64,000 nucleotides of DNA. It comes from Hyphomonas oceanitis SCH89. GTDB taxonomy: Bacteria; Pseudomonadota; Alphaproteobacteria; Caulobacterales; Hyphomonadaceae. Positions 28,701-37,269 of this stretch are shown here, one piece after another; the stretch's first letter is position 1; each line of letters begins with the position of its first letter. The stretch lies in the NCBI RefSeq assembly GCF_000685295.1, contig NZ_ARYL01000011.1, positions 46,280 through 110,279 of the forward strand, in the 5' to 3' direction. A program made the translations under genes and the position numbers. The notes beneath the pieces are model-generated. The model saw only the letters and a list, made by a program, of their open reading frames with translations, ran no database searches and was not told the origin of the DNA.

Positions 28701-28712
28701 GGCGTATGCCTA
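28699..28712. promoter_or_regulatory. palindromic operator 2 overlapping the ArsR start codon
   Basis: TAGGC-GTAT-GCCTA is a perfect dyad sharing the TAGGC/GCCTA core with operator 1. It covers the -10 end and the start codon ATG at 28706, a position fit for repression. Confidence 0.7.
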
Positions 28713-29068
28713 AGTATTCATCCGCTGACCCCATCGCCCTCGACCGAGGCTTTCAGGCGCTCGCTGATGCCACGCGGCGCGGTGTCATCGCGCAGCTGAG
28801 CCTTGGCGAGGCGAGCATCGCGGAACTGGCCGAGCCTTATGACATGGCGCTGCCGAGCTTTCTCCAGCATGTGCGCGTGCTGGAATCGGCCGGCCTCGTG
28901 TCGACGCGCAAGCAGGGCCGGGTGCGGCGGTGCCGTCTGGAGACCGCGCGACTGGCGGAACTCGATGGCTGGATCACGCAATACCAGCAGGCCTGGGCCG
29001 CGCGCCTCGACCGGCTGGGCAATTTTCTCGACACACCTGACAAGAAGGCAAGCAGACATGAGCCATGA
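28706..29068 (+). CDS. ArsR-family transcriptional regulator
   Basis: The 120-aa product is a winged-helix repressor: ALDRGFQALADATRRGVIAQL, recognition region ASIAELAEPYDMALPSFLQH, and wing GLVSTRKQGRVRRCRLE. It has no Cys metal site of the ArsR/SmtB type and belongs to the YdfF-like group that is paired with SRPBCC (AHSA1) genes, as here: the next gene starts inside its last codons. Two related dyads flank its promoter, suggesting autorepression. The inducer is unknown. Confidence 0.9.
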   Translation: MPKYSSADPIALDRGFQALADATRRGVIAQLSLGEASIAELAEPYDMALPSFLQHVRVLESAGLVSTRKQGRVRRCRLETARLAELDGWITQYQQAWAARLDRLGNFLDTPDKKASRHEP

Positions 29069-29513
29069 CACGATCCGCCACGACACCGTCACGATGGAGC
29101 GAACCTATGCCACCAGCCCGGCGCATGTGTTCGACGCCTGGGCCGATCCGGAGAAGCGTCGCATCTGGGGCTCGCCGTCCGATGAGATCGACCTCAGGAT
29201 CGACGCTGAAGATTTTTCCGTGAACGGAGAGGATGTGACCAGCTGCATGATGGGCGAGGAAGCGATCGCGATCGTGCGGGCGCGCTACCATGACATCGTG
29301 CCTAACAGCCGGATCATCTACACAGAGAGTATCGCGGGCCTTGAGGCGCTGGAAGGTGTCAGCCTTGTCGCGGCGGAGTTCCTGCCGGACGGGCCGGGCA
29401 CACGGCTGGTCCTCACGCTGCAGACACTGGCCGTGGACGGGTCGGACCTGCTCGCAGGGGTGCAGGAAGGGTGGGAGAGCGCGCTGCTTCGCCTGGGAAC
29501 GCTCGTGGCGTAA
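29058..29513 (+). CDS. SRPBCC/AHSA1-family protein
   Basis: The 151-aa product has the helix-grip fold pattern of AHSA1-type proteins: MERTYATSPAHVFDAWADPEKRRIW at the N-terminus and the C-terminal long helix GVQEGWESALLRLGTLV. Such proteins bind hydrophobic small molecules; the ligand is not known. It overlaps the ArsR gene by 11 nt and must be cotranscribed with it, an often-seen repressor/effector pair. Confidence 0.88.
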   Translation: MSHDTIRHDTVTMERTYATSPAHVFDAWADPEKRRIWGSPSDEIDLRIDAEDFSVNGEDVTSCMMGEEAIAIVRARYHDIVPNSRIIYTESIAGLEALEGVSLVAAEFLPDGPGTRLVLTLQTLAVDGSDLLAGVQEGWESALLRLGTLVA

Positions 29514-29520
29514 GGCGGGC

Positions 29521-30648
29521 TCAGGCGGCCGCGCCGGGGCGCTGCATGACTTTCCGTGTGAGCCGCAGGAATGGGCGTTCGATATAGATGTGCGCCAAGG
29601 CAGCAGCGGGGATGCTGAGCGCGAAGATGGCGAGGACGAAGACCAGATTGCCGACGATGCCCGGCTCTGAATAGACGAGCCAGGTTTTCCAGCCTTCCGG
29701 GAGCCTGAGGCCTGCTTCGCGCGAGAGACGCTGCAGGCCGAGAATGATGATCGTGTGCACGAGGTAAAGCGCGTAGGACCAGTTGCCGAGCGCGACGCAC
29801 CAGCCGGGGATGCGCAGGCCCCGGTTCTGCTCCATCACGACACTTCCATAGAGCAGGGCGCAGCAGGGCAGGGTGAAGACGCCCACCCGGCCCCATAGCA
29901 GCGACCTTGGCGTGGGAGTCGTGTAGAGAACCAGCGCAGCGACAAGTCCGGCCAATCCCAGCAGGAGGATGATGCGTGGCTGGATGTGAAGCCGGTGCGT
30001 CACCGCAAGGGCGACAAAGGCCCCGGCGATGAATTCCAGCGTCAGGTGCGAGGTGGCGAGCGCCAGAACCGGGCTCTCCAGGTTTGCGCCCTGAACCAGC
30101 CAGGAACCGAGCAGTGTCAGGCCCGCCCAGACGATGAGCAGGACCGGCAGGGCCGAGCGCCTGAACAGCAGTGCGAGACTGAAGATCATGTAAAAGAATA
30201 GCTCGTGGATGAGTGTCCAGCCGACTTTCAGCACCGGCATTTCCGACTGCGGCCAGAGCAGCAGGGATTTCAGGATATAGGCGGGCGGGTTGGTGATCAG
30301 GGCGGACTGATCGGGCGGCAGGGGCGCACCATAGGTGACGAGAAAATAGAGCGGCAGGATCAATGCGAAGACCCACCAGAGGGGATAGACCCGCGTGGCG
30401 CGCGCATAGAGGAAGCGCGCGACGGTCGGCAGGTCGCGGGTATAGTCGCGCGAGACATAGGTGAGAATGAAACCGGATATGACGAAGAACAGGTCGACAC
30501 CGGCATAGCCGCGCGCCCAGATGCCCGGGGCGAGTTCTGCGGTCTGGGCGTGGAAGAAGACCACCATCACGGCGGCCAGCCCCCTTAGCGCCTGCACGCT
30601 GTCCAGCGTTGGTCTGGCCGGGGTGGAGTGGAGCTCAGGCATCGTCAT
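29521..30648 (-). CDS. acyltransferase 3 family membrane protein
   Basis: The 375-aa product has about ten membrane helices and the acyltransferase-3 N-terminal signature LDSVQALRGLAAVMVVFFHA (with the catalytic-type His), GVDLFFVISGFI and the R-x-x-R region RFLYARATRVYPLWW. This family O-acylates exported carbohydrates such as O-antigen or peptidoglycan sugars. No polysaccharide cluster is nearby, so the acceptor is unknown. A second ATG 6 nt inside is possible. Confidence 0.92.
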   Translation of the reverse strand: MTMPELHSTPARPTLDSVQALRGLAAVMVVFFHAQTAELAPGIWARGYAGVDLFFVISGFILTYVSRDYTRDLPTVARFLYARATRVYPLWWVFALILPLYFLVTYGAPLPPDQSALITNPPAYILKSLLLWPQSEMPVLKVGWTLIHELFFYMIFSLALLFRRSALPVLLIVWAGLTLLGSWLVQGANLESPVLALATSHLTLEFIAGAFVALAVTHRLHIQPRIILLLGLAGLVAALVLYTTPTPRSLLWGRVGVFTLPCCALLYGSVVMEQNRGLRIPGWCVALGNWSYALYLVHTIIILGLQRLSREAGLRLPEGWKTWLVYSEPGIVGNLVFVLAIFALSIPAAALAHIYIERPFLRLTRKVMQRPGAAA

Positions 30649-30749
30649 TGCGCAACTCGGAGAGCCCTCCAGCTCAGGGGCTTGGGCGCCCCGGACGCAG
30701 CGACGCTTAGCGTGAATTGTGACGGAGTGAAAGGCGGAGCCGGGCGGGC

Positions 30750-31475
30750 TCAGGCGGCGGTCACCGGGGGCTTCAGGTCGATCCAGAGTTGTTCGGACTG
30801 GGCGAGCAGTGTGCCGTCTGCGGAGAACAGGCCCGTGGCGGCGCCGTGCTTGCGGCCTTCATCATAGAGGTGCCAGGCGGCGACGATGACCTCCTCGCCG
30901 GCGCGGGGGCGCGCGTGGATCTCGGCGATGATGCGGGCGAGCACCATGGGCCTGTCCTCAAAGCCAATGGCAAAGGCGCCGGGGCAGTCCAGCGCGGCCC
31001 AGAGGACTTCGCGCCTGATCTGGCCGGTCTTGTCTGCAAAGGCCTCAGACGGCGTCCATGTGTCGGCAACGCCGTCGAAGCCATCCGGCTTGCCCGTGAA
31101 GATGCAGAGGCCATCGTCTGTGCGCGCAGGGCCGCAGACGAAACAGGCCGGGAAGGCATGCGTTTCGACCGGGGGATAATGGTCGCGGCCCTTGCGGGCG
31201 ATGGCGAGGGAGGGCGGCGGCGACGGCAGGGGCGCAAGCGGCGCAGCACGGCTGGCTGTCATGACAATCTGGTCGCCCTGTCGGCATTCGTATGCGTGCT
31301 CGCCTTGCGTGGGCACGAGACTGAGCGGCGTGTCGAGCGGCACAGACGCGCGGAGAGAAACCTCTGCCGGGCCATCAATCAGCTGCGCGGCAAGGCCGGC
31401 CGAGAAGCCGCCATTGCCCATGCCCGGTGGCCCGTTGAAACGGGCAGAGACGAACAGGCTGATGGCATCTGACAT
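30750..31475 (-). CDS. double hot-dog thioesterase-like protein
   Basis: The 241-aa product resembles a tandem hot-dog acyl-CoA thioesterase-like protein: GPPGMGNGGFSAGLAAQLIDGPAEVSLR in the first half and FEDRPMVLARIIAEI plus AWHLYDEGRKHGAATGLFSADG in the second. Between them is ACFVCGPARTDDGL, a Cys pair seen in this group. No catalytic residue is certain, so enzymatic activity is an inference. I took the ATG at 31475. Confidence 0.7.
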   Translation of the reverse strand: MSDAISLFVSARFNGPPGMGNGGFSAGLAAQLIDGPAEVSLRASVPLDTPLSLVPTQGEHAYECRQGDQIVMTASRAAPLAPLPSPPPSLAIARKGRDHYPPVETHAFPACFVCGPARTDDGLCIFTGKPDGFDGVADTWTPSEAFADKTGQIRREVLWAALDCPGAFAIGFEDRPMVLARIIAEIHARPRAGEEVIVAAWHLYDEGRKHGAATGLFSADGTLLAQSEQLWIDLKPPVTAA

Positions 31476-31566
31476 GGGCGCTCCGATCCGGCGCCTTGGG
31501 CCATAGCGGAGCGCCTGGGTCAATGCGGCCGGGCGCGGCCTCTTGGCGCGCCCGGCCGCATATGGG

Positions 31567-32325
31567 TCAGCCCTGGTAGCTGTCGTTCAACATCTTGAAG
31601 GTCTGGTCGAAGCGGCCTTCGCGTTCGGCGCTTCGGAGCATCTTGGCGCGCTCGACGGCAACTTCATCGGGTGTGTCCTCGATGCTGAAGCTTTCCATTG
31701 TTTCGGCGATGAAATCCTTGAGTGGCATGTAGACTTCGCGGGTCGACTGGCCGGGGGTGAGATCGGTCTGCACGCCGGGCGGGGCGAGCTCGATCAGCTC
31801 GACGTTTGTGTCTTGCAGCAGGTAGCGCAGCGATTGCGTCCAGGCGTGCAGGCCCGCCTTCGAGGCGCTGTAGGCGGGTGTGTGAGCCAGCGGCACATAG
31901 GCGAGGCCTGACGTGACGTTCACGACCCGCGCGACGGGCTGGGCGCGCAGGTGGGGCAGGAGGGCAGCCGTCAGGCGGATCGGGCCGAGGAGGTTGGTGG
32001 TGATCGTGTTCTCGGTGATGGTGAGGTCGACCGGATCGGCCAGCCAGTCTTCCTTGGCCATGATACCGGCATTGTTGAACAGCGTGTTCAGGGCGGGGAA
32101 CTCCTTCACCAGTTCCGCGGCGAAGCGAGCAATGTCTTCGGCATTGGTCACATCCAGCGTGCGGGCGTGCATGCCGTCGCGATCCTTGATGGTTTCATTG
32201 AGGCTGGCAGACGTGCGGCCGGCGACGATGACCGTGTTGCCAAGGGCGTGGAGTTCACGGGCGAGTTCGCGGCCAATGCCGGACCCGCCGCCTGTCATCA
32301 GGATCGTGTTGCCTTTGGTTTTCAT
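31567..32325 (-). CDS. short-chain dehydrogenase/reductase (DltE-like)
   Basis: The 252-aa product is a classical SDR: cofactor motif TGGGSGIGRELA, NNAG at about residue 88, and the catalytic YSASK with a Ser upstream (VNVTSGLAYVP). The GRTSAS region after the second strand suggests NADP(H). It is divergent from an HxlR regulator with an imperfect dyad between them, so it is probably that regulator's target. The substrate is unknown. Confidence 0.93.
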   Translation of the reverse strand: MKTKGNTILMTGGGSGIGRELARELHALGNTVIVAGRTSASLNETIKDRDGMHARTLDVTNAEDIARFAAELVKEFPALNTLFNNAGIMAKEDWLADPVDLTITENTITTNLLGPIRLTAALLPHLRAQPVARVVNVTSGLAYVPLAHTPAYSASKAGLHAWTQSLRYLLQDTNVELIELAPPGVQTDLTPGQSTREVYMPLKDFIAETMESFSIEDTPDEVAVERAKMLRSAEREGRFDQTFKMLNDSYQG

Positions 32326-32373
32326 CGCATGTCTCCTTGTGTTCAGCGGTGTTGAGCTGAATATGGTGACATG

Positions 32374-32425
32374 CTCTCTTTGCGTAAGAAGGCACCTGAA
32401 AGAATTATACTTACCAAAAAGAGAG
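32374..32425. promoter_or_regulatory. imperfect inverted repeat between SDR and HxlR genes
   Basis: CTCTCTTTGCGTAAG at 32374-32388 mirrors CTTACCAAAAAGAGAG at 32410-32425 with small gaps. It occupies the middle of the 108-bp divergent intergenic region, a likely binding site for the HxlR regulator. Confidence 0.55.
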
Positions 32426-32433
32426 TATGCGTC

Positions 32434-32859
32434 ATGGCAGGCATTTCATCGTTTACACCGGCGCAGATTGCCGAGGCGGAGCATCATCTCGATACGCCCT
32501 CGCCGGAGACCGACCCCAAGGTGGACCGACTGGTCAATGAGCTGATCGGACGTGTGGCCGACAAGTGGACCATGCTGATCCTGGAGGAGCTGAACGAAAA
32601 GGGTGTGATGCGCTTTTCCGAAATCGGGCGGGCGATTGAAGGCATCAGCCAGAAGATGCTGACGCAGACACTGCGCCTGATGGAACGCGACGGGCTGGTG
32701 ACGCGGACGGTCTATCCGGTTGTGCCGCCAAAGGTGGAATATGCGCTGACGGCGCTGGGCGAGAGCCTTGGCGCGGCCTTTTGCGGCGTCTGGGTCTGGG
32801 CCGAGCGCCATCTCGAAGAGATCGAGGCGTCACGCGAGGCGTTTGATACGCGGGAGTAG
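32434..32859 (+). CDS. HxlR-family transcriptional regulator
   Basis: The 141-aa product has the HxlR winged helix: VADKWTMLILEELNEKGVMRFSEIGRAIEGISQKMLTQTLR, then the wing GLVTRTVYPVVPPKVEYALTALG. Unlike many family members it lacks the N-terminal redox Cys, so it is more likely to sense a ligand than an oxidant. It is transcribed divergently from the SDR gene, the classic arrangement for this family. Confidence 0.92.
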   Translation: MAGISSFTPAQIAEAEHHLDTPSPETDPKVDRLVNELIGRVADKWTMLILEELNEKGVMRFSEIGRAIEGISQKMLTQTLRLMERDGLVTRTVYPVVPPKVEYALTALGESLGAAFCGVWVWAERHLEEIEASREAFDTRE

Positions 32860-32868
32860 GCGCGGCTT

Positions 32869-33864
32869 CTACTCCGGCGCGGCGTCCAGCTTTTCGACTG
32901 CGTCTCGCCAGACCTTTGCTGCATCCAGTTTTGTGTCGAAAGTCCGGTCCTCACCGGGCTGTGTGTAGAAAAATGCGGCGAGATAGGGCTTGGCTTTTTC
33001 CGCAAGCGGGCGGGCCTTGGCGTCCAGTTCGGCCTTCTTCACCTGCATCTTTTCTTCACTGAAGATGGGATCGCCGGCGAAGGCGTTGGACCAGTAGTAG
33101 CCCCCGCTGCCGTAATTCATCGCCTCCATGTAATTGTGGTTCCAGTGGGTGAGGGTTTCGACTTCCTGGCCATAGAGGCGGGCGAGGTAGAAATCCAGGT
33201 CGTGCCGATGGGTGGGGCAGGCGGCGTGCAGCGCTGTAAGGCGGTTCTCGGCCCATGTGAAAATGGGATCGCCATTTTTTCCCTTTATGGATTTGTCCCA
33301 CAGGCTGACTTCACTCTCAAGTCGGCTATCCGAATGGTCGGCATAGGGACATATGCCGAGTGGTTCACCGGAAATGGCGGGGTGGATACGGCCCGATCCG
33401 GCCATGGCGGTGAGATAGGGCAGGGCCGTTCCGGTCAGTACCCCGGTGGCGGTGCTATAGCCGAAGTAACTGGCTTCGCTGCCATCGGCTTGTTTGAGGA
33501 CACTGGGGTCCTGCTTGGTATTCCAGGCATAGTCGCTCTGCCGGATCGCCGTCAGCATCACCGTCATGTAGCGGTCCAGCACATCCAGATCATTCGTCGT
33601 GCGTACGGCCGCGCTCATCAGCGTGGCGGCGATCGCCTGCGCGTCAGGCCGGTCGGGGCAGGTTTCGATCGCCCATTCTGCCATTGTGACAATCGCGACG
33701 GGGTCTTTCTGCGTGCCCTGCCGGATCGCGGTTTCCATGTCGTAGAGCCGCTGTTCGGCATCGGCCGGGCAGGCGCTGTCGGGCGCGGCATGGGCGGCTG
33801 GCAGGCAGGTCGCCAGCGCCGTGAGGCCAAGTGAGAAAAGCGTGCGGGTCAGTGGGTGGGTCAT
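32869..33864 (-). CDS. exported protein, member 1 of a tandem paralogue pair
   Basis: I do not recognise this 331-aa family. It has a signal peptide (LFSLGLTALATCLPAAHA) and a mature part with paired Cys. Segments align with the next gene product: ACPADAEQRLYDM/ACPAQTEQNLYNL near the mature N-terminus, CPDRPDAQAIA/CSDRTDVNGLA, SGRIHPAISGEPLGICPY/TGTVHPMFTGAPLAECPF and WAENRLTALHAAC/FATNRLRALRDAC. This one has an extra segment rich in Tyr, Asn and Gly (NHNYMEAMNYGSGGYYWSN). Probably periplasmic; function unknown. Confidence 0.82.
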   Translation of the reverse strand: MTHPLTRTLFSLGLTALATCLPAAHAAPDSACPADAEQRLYDMETAIRQGTQKDPVAIVTMAEWAIETCPDRPDAQAIAATLMSAAVRTTNDLDVLDRYMTVMLTAIRQSDYAWNTKQDPSVLKQADGSEASYFGYSTATGVLTGTALPYLTAMAGSGRIHPAISGEPLGICPYADHSDSRLESEVSLWDKSIKGKNGDPIFTWAENRLTALHAACPTHRHDLDFYLARLYGQEVETLTHWNHNYMEAMNYGSGGYYWSNAFAGDPIFSEEKMQVKKAELDAKARPLAEKAKPYLAAFFYTQPGEDRTFDTKLDAAKVWRDAVEKLDAAPE

Positions 33865-33898
33865 GGGGCGTTCCGGGGTGGCGGCGTTGGCGGCGCGG

Positions 33899-34759
33899 TC
33901 AGTTGTCAGTGATAAGTTTCTTCATGTTTGCAATGTCGGCCGGCACGTTAAATTTCCAGTCTGCAAGGGGCGGCTCGAGACCGGCATAGGTCATGAAGTC
34001 TTCGAGTTCGGTCACCGCATGTCCCGCGAGTTCGACCGCCTTTTCGTTATGGGTCATCGTGTGCTGCTCTGTGGCGGCATGGGCATAAAGCTCACCGAGT
34101 TCATATGTCAGCCGGGGACGCACGAAATCGCAGGCATCGCGCAGGGCCCGCAGGCGATTGGTCGCGAAAGTGACCTCGCCATCCCAGCGGTTCTCGGCCG
34201 CATCGCGCAGAGCTTTCGCCTCTTTCAGCACACGGTCCTCAGCACTTGGCGGGAAAGGGCATTCTGCGAGCGGCGCGCCCGTGAACATCGGGTGGACGGT
34301 CCCGGTATCGGCTAGCGTCAGCAATTGGGGTATGATCGACTTGTAATGATAGTCGGTGACCGCGCTGTAGGTATCGACCTGGCTCGCGCTGCCATCGGGG
34401 AGGGTAATCGTAACGCTCGGAATCTCGACTCGCCAGGCGCGGCCATTGTTGATCACGGCTTCATAGGCTTTGGAGAGGGCAACCAGCTGGGATTCACCTG
34501 GCGGGAATGCTTTTGCCACCGCATCAAGCAGCGGAACGGCGAGGCCATTCACGTCAGTCCGGTCTGAGCATTGGTCTACCGCTGCCGCGGCGTACTGAAA
34601 TACTTTGACCGTATCGTGTTCGAGGCCGCTCTTAACCTGGTAGCCGAGATTATAGAGGTTCTGCTCGGTCTGGGCCGGGCAGGCGGCGGCCTCTTCGGCG
34701 CTAGCTGGGGCGTGGGTGACAAGCGCGAACAGGGCGGCAGCAAAAGTGAAACGAAGCAT
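33899..34759 (-). CDS. exported protein, member 2 of a tandem paralogue pair
   Basis: The 286-aa product has a signal peptide (MLRFTFAAALFALVTHAPASA) and shares the conserved Cys positions and the HPxxxGxPLxxCP motif with the product of the downstream gene, from which it is separated by 34 nt in the same direction. The two likely form one transcript. It lacks the extra Tyr-rich segment of its partner and is mostly helical. No domain assignment is possible from sequence alone. Confidence 0.82.
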   Translation of the reverse strand: MLRFTFAAALFALVTHAPASAEEAAACPAQTEQNLYNLGYQVKSGLEHDTVKVFQYAAAAVDQCSDRTDVNGLAVPLLDAVAKAFPPGESQLVALSKAYEAVINNGRAWRVEIPSVTITLPDGSASQVDTYSAVTDYHYKSIIPQLLTLADTGTVHPMFTGAPLAECPFPPSAEDRVLKEAKALRDAAENRWDGEVTFATNRLRALRDACDFVRPRLTYELGELYAHAATEQHTMTHNEKAVELAGHAVTELEDFMTYAGLEPPLADWKFNVPADIANMKKLITDN

Positions 34760-34845
34760 GGGTCATGGCTCTCCTTGTCGCAATCCTAGCCACGGCGCGG
34801 GCGGACGTCATGACCCCTGGAGGGGATGGCAGGCCGTGGGCAGCG

Positions 34846-35202
34846 TCAGTTCTGCAGGGCCTGCTCGGTGCCGCTGGTCCAGCCGACGAGGATGTCGGCG
34901 CCGGTGTCGATGACGGGGCGCTTGATCAGGGTCGGGTTTTCGATGAGGAGGGCGGCGGCTCCGTCGCCGAGGGCCTTGGCCTGTTGGTCGGTGGTGAGGC
35001 CGCGCCATGTGGTCGAGCGGCGGTTGACGAGCGCCTCGGCGCCGACGGCTTTCAGCCAGGTGGGTACGCGCTCGGCCAGGTCTGCCTCTTCGCGGATATC
35101 GACGAAGGCGACCTCATGGTCAGCGGCGGTCAGCGCCTGCATGGCCTTCTTGCAGGAGTCGCAATTCTTCAGGCCGTAAAGCGTCAGGGGCGGATTGGAC
35201 AT
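34846..35202 (-). CDS. ArsC/Spx-family (YffB-like) protein
   Basis: The 118-aa product is a thioredoxin-fold ArsC-family protein: LTLYGLKNCDSCKKAMQAL with a CxxC, WRGLTTDQ, and the IENPTLIKRPVI cis-Pro segment. The CDSCKKA motif fits the YffB subgroup, whose activity may use glutathione, rather than true arsenate reductases; no ars genes are nearby. Length is typical. Confidence 0.9.
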   Translation of the reverse strand: MSNPPLTLYGLKNCDSCKKAMQALTAADHEVAFVDIREEADLAERVPTWLKAVGAEALVNRRSTTWRGLTTDQQAKALGDGAAALLIENPTLIKRPVIDTGADILVGWTSGTEQALQN

Positions 35203-35292
35203 TTCAACGCGTCTTTCTATGCATATTCAGGGGCAAAAAGAGGCGAATTCCGGAAGCAATGCAAGCGGAGGATGACGCGGCTCCACCCGCCA

Positions 35293-35694
35293 TCAGCCCC
35301 CGCCGGCACCGGCGGCCATCGCGCCCGCCTTCATGATGGCGAGGGTTTTGAAGCTGTTACTGGCATCAATGAATTCGTTTGAGACGATTTTTCCGCCCGG
35401 GTTGAGCCTGGCGCGCCCTTTGACCCAATACGCGGCGCCGTCCGCTCCGGTAAACGAAAGCGTGCCCTCGCCTTCATTGCCATCGCCCGAGGCGAGACAG
35501 CTGTTCAGCTCAAATTGCTTGTTGTTCCTCATCCAGACAACAGCACTGGATTCGGCCTCAAGCCGGGATTCCAGTGCACTTTCGATTATGGATGCGTTTT
35601 GATCGCTGCATTGGCCTTCACCGGTCGCCTGAAGCGCTCCGGCGAGGACGCCAAGCACGAGAGCCATGTTTTTCGTGAAATGTCTGATCGTCAT
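35293..35694 (-). CDS. hypothetical exported protein
   Basis: The 133-aa product has a basic start (MTIRHFTKN), a hydrophobic stretch (MALVLGVLAGALQATGEG) and two Cys in the mature part (QCSDQ and LNSCLA), which could form a disulfide. It ends in a Gly/Ala-rich tail. I recognise no domain. It lies 6 nt after the stop of the upstream membrane-protein gene in the same direction, so cotranscription is likely. Confidence 0.65.
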   Translation of the reverse strand: MTIRHFTKNMALVLGVLAGALQATGEGQCSDQNASIIESALESRLEAESSAVVWMRNNKQFELNSCLASGDGNEGEGTLSFTGADGAAYWVKGRARLNPGGKIVSNEFIDASNSFKTLAIMKAGAMAAGAGGG

Positions 35695-35700
35695 GGGTCC

Positions 35701-36081
35701 CTATATGGTGCCGAGCACGGCGATAACCAAACCGAAGGCCATGGTGACGAGGCCGAAGCCGCGCACATGGTCGTCCTCCGGCATCATCCAGCGGCCGAGG
35801 GCGAGGATGGGCTTTGGCCAGGCGAGAAGGAGCAGGCTTTCCACCACCATCACGGCGGCGATGAATGTGCTGATGCCCTGCGTGACCGTGCTGAAGCCGT
35901 CAGTGAAAGCGAGCACGCCCGCGCCAAGGAAGAACATGAAGGCGCCGGTGACGTAAGCCACTTCCGGGCTGTTCTCGAAGGCGGCAAGCAGGCGGCCCGC
36001 GCGGGCAGGCTCGATCACCATGCCGGTTCCTGCGGCGAGGGCATAGATTCCAAAGATGACGCAAACCGTGTCGGCAATCAT
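35701..36081 (-). CDS. small integral membrane protein, four helices
   Basis: The 126-aa product is predicted to contain four membrane helices (VCVIFGIYALAAGTGMVI, VAYVTGAFMFFLGAGVLAF, ISTFIAAVMVVESLLLLAW, FGLVTMAFGLVIAVLGTI). The loop after the third helix is the only substantial hydrophilic part (PKPILALGRWMMPEDDHVRG). I do not know the family. It precedes the small exported protein gene by 6 nt. Confidence 0.75.
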   Translation of the reverse strand: MIADTVCVIFGIYALAAGTGMVIEPARAGRLLAAFENSPEVAYVTGAFMFFLGAGVLAFTDGFSTVTQGISTFIAAVMVVESLLLLAWPKPILALGRWMMPEDDHVRGFGLVTMAFGLVIAVLGTI

Positions 36082-36140
36082 GGCGCAGGCTCCTGCATTG
36101 ACCTTAGCCTAGCATAGGTCTGGCGCAGGGCCGAATTGTG

Positions 36141-36917
36141 TCAGGGCGCGTCCGTGACAACGGCGACGATGGGGCCGAGGTCGAGGCCGGGTTCGTCGCG
36201 CTGGAGGTCGGCGGCGTAGAGGCGCGAGACGACGCCGTCGAGATAGAGCGCATTGGGCGTGCCGAGCTGGTCGCGGAAGAGGCGGGCGAAACTGTGGAAG
36301 TTAACGGCTGTGTCGCTGATGGCAAAGTAGAGCGTCTTTCCATCTGCGCTGAGGCCGACGCCATTGCGGCGTTTCTTGCTGGGGCCGTTCTCGTTGAAGT
36401 CCGGATGCAGTTGGCCGTCCAGCACGAGCATGGGGCCGGACTGGGAGGCATAGCGTGGCGGCGCGGCATCGAAGCGCGCGGCATAGGCATTGGTTTCTGT
36501 AACGCCTGCTGCGCCGCCGTCGATCCAGAAGACGCCATTGGGCAGCATGCCAAAATTGCCGGGACCGGCGGATTTGACGAGCGGGGCCAGCTGCACGCCG
36601 TCTTCGACATAGAGGCCGACGGCGCGCCGGTCGTCATGATACATGCCGCCATTCATGGCGAAGGCGAGGGCGTATCCGTCTGACTGGAGCGTGTCGCGCA
36701 GCCGGTCGAACTGGGCATAGGGCGCCCCGTCCGGATGGGTGAGGAAGAGGCGTATGTCGGTGGTGGCGACGTCATAGGCGCAGACCGTGTAGGGCGTTGC
36801 ATCGAACGTGACCGGGTTGCAGGCATGCGCGGCTGGGGGCTTGCAGGCGACAAGAAGGGCCAGCGCGAGGGCGCCAAGGAGTATTCCGAGGGGCTTCCGG
36901 GGGTATTCGTGGACCAT
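36141..36917 (-). CDS. phosphodiester glycosidase family protein (NAGPA/DUF2233)
   Basis: The 258-aa product has a hydrophobic N-terminus with a lipobox-like LLVACK, then the NAGPA-type domain: FAMNGGMYHDDRRAVGLYVEDG, FGMLPNGVFWIDG, ASQSGPMLVLDGQLHP, RNGVGLSADGKTLYFAIS and LYLDGVVSRLYA. Family members cleave GlcNAc-phosphodiesters on glycans or lipids. It is probably attached to a membrane facing the periplasm. The substrate is unknown. Confidence 0.86.
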   Translation of the reverse strand: MVHEYPRKPLGILLGALALALLVACKPPAAHACNPVTFDATPYTVCAYDVATTDIRLFLTHPDGAPYAQFDRLRDTLQSDGYALAFAMNGGMYHDDRRAVGLYVEDGVQLAPLVKSAGPGNFGMLPNGVFWIDGGAAGVTETNAYAARFDAAPPRYASQSGPMLVLDGQLHPDFNENGPSKKRRNGVGLSADGKTLYFAISDTAVNFHSFARLFRDQLGTPNALYLDGVVSRLYAADLQRDEPGLDLGPIVAVVTDAP

Positions 36918-37079
36918 TCCCGGACGCTAGCGGGCGTTCGTGGCAAATTCCAGACAGGGGAAGCGCAGAATTCTGTGGGGCGTTTGGGATGCCGGGGAAG
37001 GGTCGCGCTGGCGGACGGTGTGGGCTAGGCTGCGGCCAGCCCCGCCCCAATGGTGCGGCCCTGCCATAAGGAGGCCGCC

Positions 37080-37259
37080 ATGGCCGAGAAATTCGAACGC
37101 CACCGCCAGCCATGGACAACCGACGAGGTGCAGAAGCTGCACACGCTGGCCAAGAAAGGCATGGGGCTCAAAGCCATCAGCAAGGCGATGACGCGCAGCG
37201 AGGAATCGATCCACACGCGCGCGAAGCTGGACAAGCTCAAGATTGCGAAACTGCGCTAG
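37080..37259 (+). CDS. small basic helix-turn-helix protein (SANT/Myb-like)
   Basis: The 59-aa product is a single small domain: HRQPWTTDEVQKLHTLAKKG, then MGLKAISKAMTRSEESIHTRAKLDKLKI. The W-T-x-x-E-V-x-x-L pattern and the second helix-turn-helix resemble SANT/Myb-like or GcrA-like mini-domains that bind DNA. A TAAGGAGG site precedes the ATG at 37080. No partner gene is apparent. Confidence 0.75.
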   Translation: MAEKFERHRQPWTTDEVQKLHTLAKKGMGLKAISKAMTRSEESIHTRAKLDKLKIAKLR

Positions 37260-37269
37260 GCGGGGCGGC

